A stretch of 64,000 bases of DNA, from positions 62,001 to 126,000 of the forward strand of contig JAAEAF010002645.1 of the NCBI GenBank assembly GCA_011037195.1, in the 5' to 3' direction. Below, in pieces: positions 55,148 through 64,000 of this stretch. Position 1 is the first letter of the stretch, and each line of letters begins with the position of its first letter. The position numbers and the translations under genes were made by a program. A model generated the notes under the pieces. The model saw nothing but the letters and a program-made list of their open reading frames with translations, ran no database searches and was not told the DNA's origin. Origin of the DNA: Triatoma infestans. Its lineage: Eukaryota > Arthropoda > Insecta > Hemiptera > Reduviidae.

Positions 55148-56053
55148 AAACTCCAGGTCAAAGAAAAGTTTTTTTTACCAAAGATTTTTAATTCCTTTAA
55201 AAAATTTTTACGGGAATGTTGAACGTCAATTTTATTTTGTCTCACTATTTAAACGGCAATATACAAAATGGCGGACTTACATTGGATCTTGCATTTCCGC
55301 CTAATTTTCTTTTACCTTCTTTTTCAACAATGGAATGAAAATTCTCAGTTTTTTCCTTTATAGCCCACATTAATTATATTAAACAATGAATATTATGTTA
55401 GAAATAACTTTTTTTTTGCATTTTTTTATAAAAAAATTTTATTACATCATTTGATAATTCATAAAATATCAATGGAGGGAAAATTAGTAAAAAAATTCGA
55501 AACTAATTTTTTCCTAGAATTAATTAGCTCTAAATAATTAACCAATCACAGTATACAAGTAAAGGTGTCAAATGAAGGGGGTTATCAAATGACAATTCTA
55601 AATTCCTGATTGGCTTAATATACATCCGCAATTAATACCTTCTCTTCTATACTGTGATTGGTTAATTATTTATAGCTAATTATTTCTAGGAAAAATGTTG
55701 TTTAGATTTTTTTTTCCCCCTTCTATAGTTATTTTATAATTTATCAAATTGTGTCATAAAATTTTATTTTTTTTTTAAATGCAAAAAAATTAAGTTATTA
55801 ATAACATAATATTTACTGTTTTATACAATTAATATAAGCTACAAAGAATAAATTTCAGAATTTTTATTCCATTATTGAAAAAGAAGGCAAAAGAGAGTTC
55901 GGGTGGAAATGCAAGATCCAATGTGAGTCCACCATTTCGTAAATTCCCGTTTATATGGTGGATCAGATAAAAATTGATGTTAAACACCTCTTTGACATTT
56001 GTCAAAGGAATTCAAAATATTCTGTTAAAAAACTTCTGTTTAGTCTGGAGTTT
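55148..56053. mobile_element. Foldback element, family E (~900 bp)
   Basis: Ends AAACTCCAG and CTGGAGTTT. Arms of about 410 bp are inverted copies. Left: TTTTTAATTCCTTTAA, ATGGCGGACTTACATTGGAT, TTAACCAATCACAGTATA. Right, in inverse: ATCCAATGTGAGTCCACCAT, TATACTGTGATTGGTTAA. A loop of about 70 bp lies at about 55570-55640. No protein-coding capacity. Neither terminus matches families A, C or G. Confidence 0.75.
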
Positions 56054-57485
56054 CACATGTTTCACAACGTAAGAATGTAAGACAATTCATACACAGGTCG
56101 GACCACGTTTCACAGCAATAATTAACACATTATACAAGGTTAGTGAAGTATATTTTATTAATTTATATTGTTACAGCCTTAACATTAAATGCACTTAAGA
56201 CAATTTTTAAAAAGTGTTAGGATAATTGACATTATTGTATCAAATTCAATGTAAAATATGGCTGACTAATATTAATGATTAGAAAACAGAAGAAGTTAGA
56301 ACATCTGAAACGTATTTCCTTAAATAAATTTATTGAAAGGAATGATGGCTTTTTCTTCTTGGATAATTAGTTATTAATACCTATAATTACAGAAAATGAA
56401 ATTTCTTTTAGCAACCATTATTTTGGAATCCAGCCTCCAAAGATAAGTAATAAAATCATAACTGGTGAACACCAGCATGCTGATGATGATACCAAGGTTC
56501 CGTTGGTTGTTAGTATGGGAAGAGGTAGGACAAATTGCCAATCAACATAATTAGTTGGAGGAGTGTGTTCAATTAATGAGAAATCAATTTGGTTGTAACC
56601 AGCCGGCGGTACAGCTGGCCCCTATTGGAGCCCATTGCAAACAACACTAGCTTGTCAAAGCGCCATGTTGATTAGTTACTCATCAATAATTCAAACATAT
56701 TCCTTTTAATATTTCTACATTTGTTCGGTTCATGCTTTTTTTTTTTGTTTCTTTTTTTGTTACATGTATGTGTGAGTGTCTGTGTGTTTTGTATTTTATA
56801 TTTCCAAATTATTCAACAAAATATAACTTAATTAAATTTACTTAATTATTGTTACATATCAAATTCATATATATATATATATATATCCATGTTAATATTT
56901 AGCTACATTTTTCGTTCAATTATTCATCGGTTATTGCTTCATTTCAAATTTACTTGCAAGTTAATTATACACTCCTATGGGAGGTATATCATTGATTGAT
57001 CTTTACTTTTGTATTATTTATTTCACTCTTAATGGTATATAAAATGCATCAATTTCATCAAGTTTAAATATGTCTGCTCCGATAAATAATTGCATTGTTG
57101 ATTAATTTTGTTTAACAAATTTTCTGCAGCTAAATAATTTCTCCCAAATAAATGCTTGTATTTTTAGAAGGGAATAGTTAAGGTTGGAGGACCAGTTGGT
57201 GGAACTTATTCAAGATATCTTAGATGCAAATCGACACTGGTTAATAGTGAGTCAGTGAAGAAGCATAATGACAACTTAAATTCTTTGATTTATGCCTTTT
57301 AAGTAAAACACTGCCTTACATTTTAGCAACTGGTAAGCGCCTTCTTCAGTGACATGTTCATTGCACATGATAATACATTCATACCTATTTATCTATTGTT
57401 ATAAGTAAATTAAACAAAAATATAAAAGAAATTATTAAGCGAGAATTAACTTGATTTAAAGATTAAAAAAAATATAGTGCCGAAT
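56054..57485. other. AT-rich stretch, nothing recognised
   Basis: No gene or repeat family is recognised; TA microsatellite at about 56870-56886. Confidence 0.5.
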
Positions 57486-57960
57486 CTGGGGTGGATTTCC
57501 TAAACAGTTCTATGGAATCTCTAATAGAGGCTCTAAAATTAAAAAGTTATAAGGGTTATATGGAGAAGGCAAACAGGGCCACGTTTCATCTAGAGTACAG
57601 ACATCTGATTCCGAAAGAAAAATCTTATATACAGGAGCTAAATTTTAAGTTAATACCTTGGATATTTAAAGTACGAGGGGACTTCAGAATTACCAGCCAT
57701 GGAGATCTGACAAAATCTTTACATGTGCTTTCTATAATTTGAATTTGAGAGAAGACCATTACCATTTCTTAGGTATTTGTCCAATCCTAAAGCATTTAAG
57801 GAAAGAACATCTAGGGAATGAGAAGTTAACATGTCAAGAAGTTAGAGAATTCCTCAGAGGTAAAAAGTGGAATAGCCTGTAGTCATTTGTAACAAAGCCC
57901 TGCAATTATAGATATTTTCTAATTTCGCATTTAAATTATTAGAAATTTTTAGTTAATGTA
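57486..57960 (+). pseudogene. Non-LTR pol C-terminal fragment (CR1/L2-like tail)
   Basis: A frame at 57491-57742 reads LKLKSYKGYMEKANRATFHL and YIQELNFKLIPWIFKVRGDF, then shifts to CAFYNLNLREDHYHFLGICP and ILKHLRKEHLG, then TCQEVREFLRGKKWNSL. The pattern C-x2-C/Y-N...E-D-x-x-H-F-L-x-x-C-P-x-L...W-N-x-L is the tail found after the RT domain in several insect non-LTR families without RNase H. One shift near 57730 and stops after 57840 make it inactive. Confidence 0.6.
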
Positions 57961-58101
57961 AATATTCGTTGATTTTCTCAATCTGTTGCCCTTTTTTACA
58001 TACTTTTACTGAATTATATTTCGCCGGTTTACTGCATAGAGTAATTACTTTAGTTCATAATTAGTTTCCTTTTTTTCATTTTTGCTTCAGAATAGCTTAC
58101 C

Positions 58102-58130
58102 ATTATTATTATTATTATTACTATTATTAT
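58102..58130. repeat. (ATT)n target repeat at the 3' end of Dong-like copy 1
   Basis: Short ATT/TTA array with one interruption, adjoining the element's 3' end (minus strand: TAA repeats). R4/Dong elements are known to insert in TAA repeats. Confidence 0.75.
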
Positions 58131-58281
58131 CCGTATTTTTTTTTTTTTTTTTTTTTTTAAGTGTCTCGCGGCCCTTAGGCAAGGGAAGCACCTGGATCAC
58201 TATAAGTGAACATTATTCTTCTCTTCGTCAGTTTTTAATTTTTTGTATTTTTATGTAATTCTACGTCAGCAATCATCGCAA

Positions 58282-58683
58282 TCATTGGCCATCGTTATGA
58301 GGGGTCCCGCGGCCCTGGCAATCCTTTCCCTGCAGCAAAATCTCCCTGACGATCCTACAGGAATGGAGGATTACAGCTTGCAGCATCAGAGCCAGCGTCT
58401 TTCTATCAATCCCAAGTTTGAGCAGTCCATCCTGGATAGTGCGCGGGATTAAACCAGCTGCAGAGATGACAATCGGCACAATGTCGACAGATTTAACGCC
58501 TCTCCAAAGAGATGCAACCTCAGCTGCCAGCGGCCTGTACTTAATCAATTTCTCATTGAAGGCCCGCACAACATTAGCCGAGTCCGGGACTGTAACGTCT
58601 ATGATATAAACCTTACCCTCACTCTTATTGTGCCACACAATATCAGGTCGGGTGCCCTCTACTGTGTGATCCGTGAGCACCAC
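58282..58683 (-). pseudogene. Restriction-like endonuclease, C-terminal end of Dong-like copy 1
   Basis: 133 residues: DHTVEGTRPDIVWHNKSEGK then VYIIDVTVPD, the PD...(D/E)-x-K-like core (RPDIV and IIDVTVP) of the endonuclease of R2/R4-type elements that cuts the insertion site. The frame is continuous with the RT piece; a TAG at 58687-58689 replaces the TGG found at the same place in copy 2, cutting the protein before the nuclease. The start at 58683 is therefore an artefact of that stop. Ends at a TAA/TGA-type stop at 58282 after GRGTPHNDGQ. Confidence 0.85.
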
Positions 58684-58689
58684 GCGATC

Positions 58690-60387
58690 CTAATAGAGTG
58701 TGTGCCCGGAACTCTCTAGCACCGGTTCGGGATCATACTGGTAGTAGGGTGGGACGACTGAGCGAATACCCAACTTCAATGCCAACTCCCGGTGCAGAAT
58801 CTTGGCCATACTATTGTGCCTCTTAAGGTACTCTGTCTGTGCCAACATTGGACAGGCAGAAAGAAGGTGGTGGATCGTCTCTGGGGCAGAGTGGCATAAT
58901 CTGCACTTGACATCCTGGACACTAACATCTCCTATAATATAACGCATATAGTACCTGGTAGCCACCACCTGATCCTGAATGGCAATTAGGGTCCCCTCAG
59001 TTTCTGGGTAAAGTTGCCCATGGGTAAGCCACATCACTGACGCCCCTTTGTCTATGGCGTCACCATCTAGCGCTGTGGGGTATTGCCCATGTAAGGCCTT
59101 GGCACGCCATGCTGCGGCCATATCAGTGGTGGAGTCCCGAACCTCCGGCACCCCCGAAGCCACCCTGTGTAAATCTAAAGGGGTATATCCCTTATCAGCC
59201 GCCATTACTGCCCCGATTAGACTCGAGTCCCGGTGGGTATTGAAATAAGCTCTCATTCGAGCAACCTGTGTATCATGAAGGCCCGCGATACTGACTATAC
59301 CACGTCCACCTTCCGATCGCGGCAACTCGATTCTTTCGATGGCAGACCTGGGGTGGTGTTTATTTTGCCTGGTAAGCGCTGTTCTAATTGAGCGCTGCAG
59401 CGCCCCCAATTCTGTGGCGGACCACTTTATCACCCCAAACGTATACGACAAGACCGGAACGCAGTACGAGTTGATAGCCCGAGTCAAATTGCCACTTCGG
59501 AGACCTGTCTTAACTGTCAAGTGAAGACGCTTTTTGAATTTGTCAATCACATGCTGCTTAACCACTTTGTGTTCTATGCCTCTCGCTTGCTGTATCCCCA
59601 GGTATTTGTACATTTCTGTTTCCGCTATGGCTTCGAATTCCCTATGGTCATCGATCTGATTAGGAGTGGGTGTTATTTTGCCACGTAGGATCGTTTGAGT
59701 GCGACATTTATCAAGTCCGAACGTCATCGAGATGTCTGCGGAGAACATTCTGACCAGATCAAGAAGGAGTTTGAGTCGGTCTTTGCGACCAGCGTATACC
59801 TTCAGATCATCCATGTACAACAAGTGTGATAACTTATGCTCGGACGCAGCGGTGCCACTCAAAGAATAACCGTAGCCTGAGGAATCAAGCAATCGAGACA
59901 GCGGGTTAACCGCGAGGACAAACCAAAGTGGGCTCAATGCGTCGCCCTGAAAGATACCCCTCCTGACCGGTATGGATCTGGACCGCACAGTGGTCGCTTT
60001 TTGCGGGGTAATCAAGCATGTGCGCCAGCTCCCCATGGCTGTACTGAGGAAGCTTACTATACTGGTGGGCACCCCATATATTTTCAGGATATCTATCAGC
60101 CAGGCATGTGGTACCGAGTCATATGCTTTCTGATAGTCGATATATGCCATGCACAGATTACGTTTCATTCTCTTAGCCTGTTCCATAACTACAGAGTCAA
60201 CCGTCAGAAGTTCTTTACACCCGTAAGTGCCTCTCGCACAGCCTTTTTGCGCTTCCGATATGATGTTCTGGCTATCCACATGATCATAGATTCTGTCAGC
60301 TAGGCATGTGGTGAGTACCTTATAAATGGTGCACAGACACGTGATAGGTCTATAATTACCTGGGTCCCGGGTGCCTTCCTGAAACAT
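58690..60387 (-). pseudogene. Reverse transcriptase and CCHC region of Dong-like copy 1
   Basis: 565 residues: GNYRPITCLCTIYKVLTTCL, CARGTYGCKELL, MAYIDYQKAYDSVPH (catalytic Asp, motif A), RRGIFQGDALSPLWFVLAV (motif B), LLYMDDLKVYA (YMDD, motif C, as in R4 relatives), KYLGIQQARG. The thumb/connector follows, with SEGGRGI and LHD-type helices. The knuckle CRLCHSAPETIHHLLSAC (C-x2-C-x7-H-x4-C) lies near residue 500, just before the endonuclease. The preceding exon-like piece (60390-60830) is in another phase; the shift lies close to 60385-60400, inside an inverted repeat. The stop at 58687 separates it from the nuclease. Confidence 0.9.
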
Positions 60388-60389
60388 AG

Positions 60390-60830
60390 CCCCTTATGTT
60401 TCAGGAAGGTCAGTCCACTAGTCATAAACAGCGGCATGGATTCCGGCCTGCGAACAATATGACTCAACCAAGTGGCTAAACTATTGTGCGTGGTTGTGAA
60501 TTTCTTCCACCAGAAATAGTGGATACCGTCGGCACCGGGGGCCTTCCAATTCGGGCATCGGCTGAGCGCATTCTTAATTTCGCCTACCTCAAAATTCTCG
60601 AACACCACAGCTGGGCGAGAATCACGGTCCTCTGCCAGATGCCGCAGCCACGGAGCCTGTCGGTTATAATCCGCAGCCTCCGACCATAATCCGCCCCAAT
60701 ACTGATTAAATTCATATGTGGAGGGAATGGAATCACCGGCTGGATTACTCCCCCCTTGCAGCCCCCTGTAGAACGCCGCCTCATTTCGTTCAAATCTGAG
60801 ATTATCATTCCTCCGGCGAGCTGATTTATT
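60390..60830 (-). pseudogene. Linker and RT fingers of Dong-like copy 1
   Basis: In frame with the N-terminal piece after a TAA at 60831-60833: NDNLRFERNEAAFYRGL, YEFNQYWGGLWSEAADYN and APWLRHLAED, then VGEIKNALSRCPNWKAPGAD and GIHYFWWKKF. The latter is the first RT motif (W-K-A-P-G-x-D-G-I). It ends at the frameshift near 60390. The 60584-60808 frame on the same strand is the wrong phase. Confidence 0.8.
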
Positions 60831-61934
60831 TTAGCGTCGTAATCTACTAACTGCGACTGCCAACTTTTGCTTAAGCGTATCGATAAACTCTACCAGACGT
60901 CTATTCCGGGTAGCAGGCTTACCCGGGTGAAACCTTTCACGTTGCATTATTGCATTAACTTTGGCTATTGTGCGTCTGCCCGCATCACCTTTCTGATACC
61001 TAATGAGACGGCCGAGGTCTTGGCGTAACGCACTGATCTTGCGATCAAGCCTTCTTTTCCAGGCCGGCTCCCGTGCTCTACTGGCGATAGTATCTGTTGT
61101 CAATGGGTTACGGCCCGTAACAATCGTGACAACCGCTGCTGACGCCGCATACACTATATTATGCATCTCAGTCAGATCAAGGGCCGTGGCCAGGCGATTG
61201 GGGAGAATCGAGCTATTGACTAGTGCCACACTTTTTATTAAAAAAGGGGACCATTTCACACGGGGCAATTGCGGGCGCCTATCGGGTTCCATGCCAGCTG
61301 ACATTTCATATGCTACTGCGAATTCGTCCCTGAGCTTCTGCAGCAGTTCGCTGGATCTTCTGTCATCACTCCTTGGCTCAGGCCCGGGGGCATCAGCCTC
61401 CTCCGAGGCTAGGGTTTCCGGGTTCTCTTCATTAGTCCCATCCGGTGGTTCCACATTATCCCGACTGACGATATTTTCGTCAAGGTGACATCTGGCCTCC
61501 TCACGAAGTTCGTCCAGGATATTCGTGGGTAGAAGATTGTTAGTAACAATCACGCGTCGCTGGTCGGCCACTCTTTGTTCCGTTACTTCAAGATGCGGGA
61601 ACCTCTCCCGAAAATGTCGGTGTAATTCCTGCCTATAGCCAACCTTAACAGTCTCCAGGTTCGTCACAATATAATAGGAACGCATGATGAATTTGTTCAT
61701 GTCAACAGACCACTTCATGCGCATCCTACACCGCCTTGACGTGGTCCCCAACAGATTAGCTGGGGAAGCACTTGTCTCGGCCCCCTCGGCTGTAACTTCT
61801 TGCGTGGGAGAGACCCGCCTGCTCAGTACCCTCCCACCGGTGGTTCGCATGCTGTCACCTCCAGCACCGGCTCCAGAAGTGCCCTGGCGTACCCCAGGCA
61901 GCGACCTTTGATTTAATTCACCTGTATTCGACAT
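60831..61934 (-). pseudogene. N-terminal domain of Dong-like copy 1 ORF
   Basis: 367 residues. The start ATG at 61934 follows a GC-rich leader. Residues 1-70 are Ser/Thr/Gly-rich. At about 72-135 lies a region with VDMNKFIMRSYYIVTNLE, RQELHRHF and VTEQRVADQRRVI, conserved in R4/Dong-type proteins and thought to bind DNA. Residues 150-205 are acidic. A second related unit, RVKWSPFLIKSV, and a basic helix-rich end with QRERFHPGK and RNRRLVEFID follow. The TAA at 60831 is followed by the same frame continuing the protein, so it is best read as a nonsense change in one larger ORF rather than as a natural end of ORF1. Confidence 0.78.
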
Positions 61935-62210
61935 CTTAAAAATGAAAAAGCGAGTGCCGTTTATACCTTCAGCCAGGTAGAATAAAAACCAGCCGCCTCT
62001 AACATGAGGAACAGACGCTGGAGGGTGTGCCGCCCTAACTAAGGGTCAGACGCACACCTGCTGGGGACACTCTTTCGCCCAGAGTCAACACTCGGCCGTT
62101 GGCACCTTCCCCAGCCCCCTTTAAGGCAGGGACTACCACCACCGCTGTTAGCCTACCTAAAGGTAGCCCAGGGGACACCACTTGGAGGTAGCGGTTGGAT
62201 TTTGCCCCCC

Positions 62211-62243
<33 letters not shown>
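62211..62243. repeat. (TTA)n array between the two Dong-like copies
   Basis: About eleven TTA units, adjoining the 5' end of copy 1 and the 3' end of copy 2. It is a TAA-type target shared by both insertions. Confidence 0.88.
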
Positions 62244-62244
<1 letters not shown>

Positions 62245-63345
62245 GTATTTTTTTTTTAAGTGTCTCGCGGCCCTTAGGCAAGGGAAGCACCTGGATCACT
62301 ATAAGTGAACATTATTCTTCTCTTCGTCAGTTTTTAATTTTTTGTATTTTTATGTAATTCTACGTCAGCAATCATCGCAATCATTGGCCATCGTTATGAG
62401 GGGTCCCGCGGCCCTGGCAATCCTTTCCCTGCAGCAAAATCTCCCTGACGATCCTACAGGAATGGAGGATTACAGCTTGCTGCATCAGAGCCAGCGTCTT
62501 TCTATCAATCCCAAGTTTGAGCAGTCCATCCTGGGTAGCGCGCGGGATTAAACCGGCTGCCGAGATGACAATCGGCGCAATGTCGACAGATTTAACGTCT
62601 CTCCAAAGAGAAGCAACCTCAGCTGCCAGCGGCCTGTACTTAATCAATTTCTCATTGAAGGCCCGCACAACATTAGCCGAGTCGGGGACTGTAACGTCTA
62701 TGATATAAACCTTACCCTCACTCTTATTGTGCCACACAATATCAGGTCGGGTGCCCTCTACTGTGTGATCCGTGAGCACCACGCGATCCCAATAGAGTGT
62801 GTGCCCGGAACTCTCTAGCACCGGTTCGGGATCATACTGGTAGTAGGGTGGGACGACTGAGCGAATACCCAACTTCAATGCCAACTCCCGGTGCAGAATC
62901 TTGGCCATACTATTGTGCCTCTTAAGGTACTCTGTCTGTGCCAACATTGGACAGGCAGAAAGAAGGTGGTGGATCGTCTCTGGGGCAGAGTGGCATAATC
63001 TGCACTTGACATCCTGGACACTTGGGAAATCTCCTATAATGTAAACGCATATAGTACTGGTAGCCACTACTTGATCCGGATGGCATTCGGCCCTTCAGTT
63101 TCTGGGTACAGTGCCCAGGGTAAGCTACATCACTGACCCCCTTTGTCTATGGCTCCATTAGCGCTGTGGGGTATTGCCCAATTGTAACGCCTTGGCACGC
63201 CATGCTGGGCCATTTCAGTGGTGGAAGTCCCGAAACCTCCGGCACCCCCGAAAGCCACCCTGTGTCTAATTTAAAGGTGTATTCCTTATCAGCCGCCATT
63301 TACTGCCCCGATCAGACCGAGTCCCGGGGTTATTGAAATAAGCTC
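62244..63345 (-). mobile_element. R4/Dong-like retrotransposon, copy 2 (5'-truncated)
   Basis: Near-identical to copy 1 from its 3' end to about 63015 (about nine substitutions by eye over ~750 bp, plus a shorter A tract). From about 63015 to 63345 it still matches copy 1 but with many one- and two-base indels. It ends in ATT-rich repeats (63350-63470). Same orientation as copy 1. Confidence 0.85.
62381..63067 (-). pseudogene. CCHC and restriction-like endonuclease of Dong-like copy 2
   Basis: 228 residues, of which those from about 18 on match the parent: CRLCHSAPETIHHLLSAC, YYQYDPEPVLESSGHTLYWD, TRPDIVWHN and VYIIDVTVP. Here the Trp codon TGG that is a stop in copy 1 is retained, so the nuclease is joined to the knuckle in one frame. 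The first residues are out of phase owing to indels, and the RT is missing, so it is a truncated, inactive copy. It is useful as the template showing what copy 1 has lost. Confidence 0.86.
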
Positions 63346-63432
63346 TTCATGTATTATTTTATTATTATGATTATCATATATTATATTATTATTATTTTAT
63401 TGATATATATATTATTATTATTATTATTATTA

Positions 63433-63466
<34 letters not shown>

Positions 63467-64000
63467 TGCTTCTTCTTCCGATCAGTTATATTTTATCTGA
63501 ACTTACTTTCTGTTTATTCCATTAATTTTTGTTTGTTTTTTTGAAGAAAACTATTATTTTTGGATTTTATTTATTTTGTATGATTTTGTATTTTGTATTT
63601 TACAATTTAAAATCGCAACTCTAGGCAGACGGTTGTGACCAAAGCAAGTAACTGTATTTTGAGTTATACGTTTTATATGTTTGTAGTTTTAATCTTTAAT
63701 AAACACTTATAAATAAATATAAATAATAAACAAAAATATAATTGAAGAATTTAGATTGAAGGCATTGAGTAGTTACAGATATACATTGTTTAAACAGCTA
63801 GAGCCACGTCGCAAATTTGTTCATAGTAAAATGTCAGTCAACTCTATCAGCTGGCTGAGTGAAATACAAGAAGAGCCTTAATATTTAAATAAATACATTT
63901 TCACTCAACAAGTTGCATTATGCTAGTTATGCAACCAAAAGGCGTTTGGAGTATGTGTTCCATTTTATAGCTGCCTACGCCCCTTCTTGGCTGAATTCCT
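63346..64000. other. ATT-rich repeat region, then non-coding sequence
   Basis: 63350-63470 is a mixed ATT/TTA microsatellite, the likely target of copy 2. The remainder is AT-rich with no gene recognised. Confidence 0.55.

Larger units (their letters stand above)
58132..62210 (-). mobile_element. R4/Dong-like non-LTR retrotransposon, copy 1 (full length, ~4.1 kb)
   Basis: Reads on the minus strand from a GGGGGGCAAAATCC 5' end at 62210, with a 5' UTR to 61935. A single long ORF follows in pieces (61934-58282), then a 3' UTR, A tract and TAA repeats. The ORF has an N-terminal DNA-binding-like region, RT with YMDD, CCHC knuckle and a restriction-like endonuclease after the RT. There is no upstream apurinic-type endonuclease. 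These, with the TAA repeats on both sides, define the R4/Dong group. The lesions seen are two nonsense codons and one frameshift. Confidence 0.88.

Noticed and set aside
61003..61488. 161-residue plus-strand frame
   Set aside because: Complement of the N-terminal part of the Dong-like ORF, whose conserved motifs are on the minus strand.

Overview
The window is a eukaryotic, AT-rich, repeat-dominated stretch of an arthropod-like genome, most likely an insect. The basis is indirect: an I-clade element with RNase H, Jockey-clade remnants, an R4/Dong-type element sitting in TAA repeats, a Penelope-like element, a tRNA-derived SINE, and CAGGGTGTCC-ended inverted-repeat elements. This combination is familiar from insect genomes. 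I find no convincing host gene. Every protein domain I can name belongs to a transposable element. A species name cannot be given from this sequence alone.

Layout. 1-13.5 kb: a solo LTR (1626-2267), a copy of a roughly 1-kb interspersed repeat here called family A (4497-5487), a foldback element with TA flanks called family C (6419-7240), two tRNA-derived SINEs, and decayed non-LTR fragments (8.3, 10.4 and 12.1 kb). 13.5-20.5 kb: a full-length I-like non-LTR retrotransposon with a 15-bp target-site duplication, GC-rich 5' UTR, zinc-knuckle ORF1, and an ORF2 (endonuclease, reverse transcriptase, RNase H, Cys/His tail) broken by one frameshift. 20.5-33 kb: family A copies with an RNase H fragment nested in one, a 5'-truncated Jockey-type RT (24.2-25.4 kb), a decayed relative (30.7-31.4 kb), and an LTR- or promoter-like segment (27.8-28.2 kb). 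33-46 kb: a family C element split by a solo LTR, SINEs, more family A copies, a Penelope-like element with inverted terminal repeats and GIY-YIG endonuclease nested in a family A copy with an 11-bp target duplication, and a family C copy retaining a mariner-type transposase tail. 46-57.5 kb: two more solo LTRs, two other foldback elements, an RNase H fragment, and long stretches with nothing recognisable. 57.5-63.4 kb: a non-LTR pol tail, then two same-strand copies of an R4/Dong-like element with a restriction-like endonuclease, each ending in TAA repeats.

How the parts relate. Nesting gives relative ages: the family A copy at 37.4 kb predates the Penelope insertion, the family C copy at 33.2 kb predates its solo LTR, and the family A copy at 21.7 kb is interrupted by the pol fragment. 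The youngest-looking insertions are the I-like element (intact target duplication, one frameshift) and the Dong-like pair (near identical over their 3' ~750 bp). The most interesting structural signal is family A. It has asymmetric inverted repeats, a terminal hairpin that keeps pairing although its bases change between copies, a second hairpin at the other end, and an internal GT microsatellite. These features fit a non-autonomous Helitron2/Helentron-type element rather than an ordinary MITE, but this is an inference.
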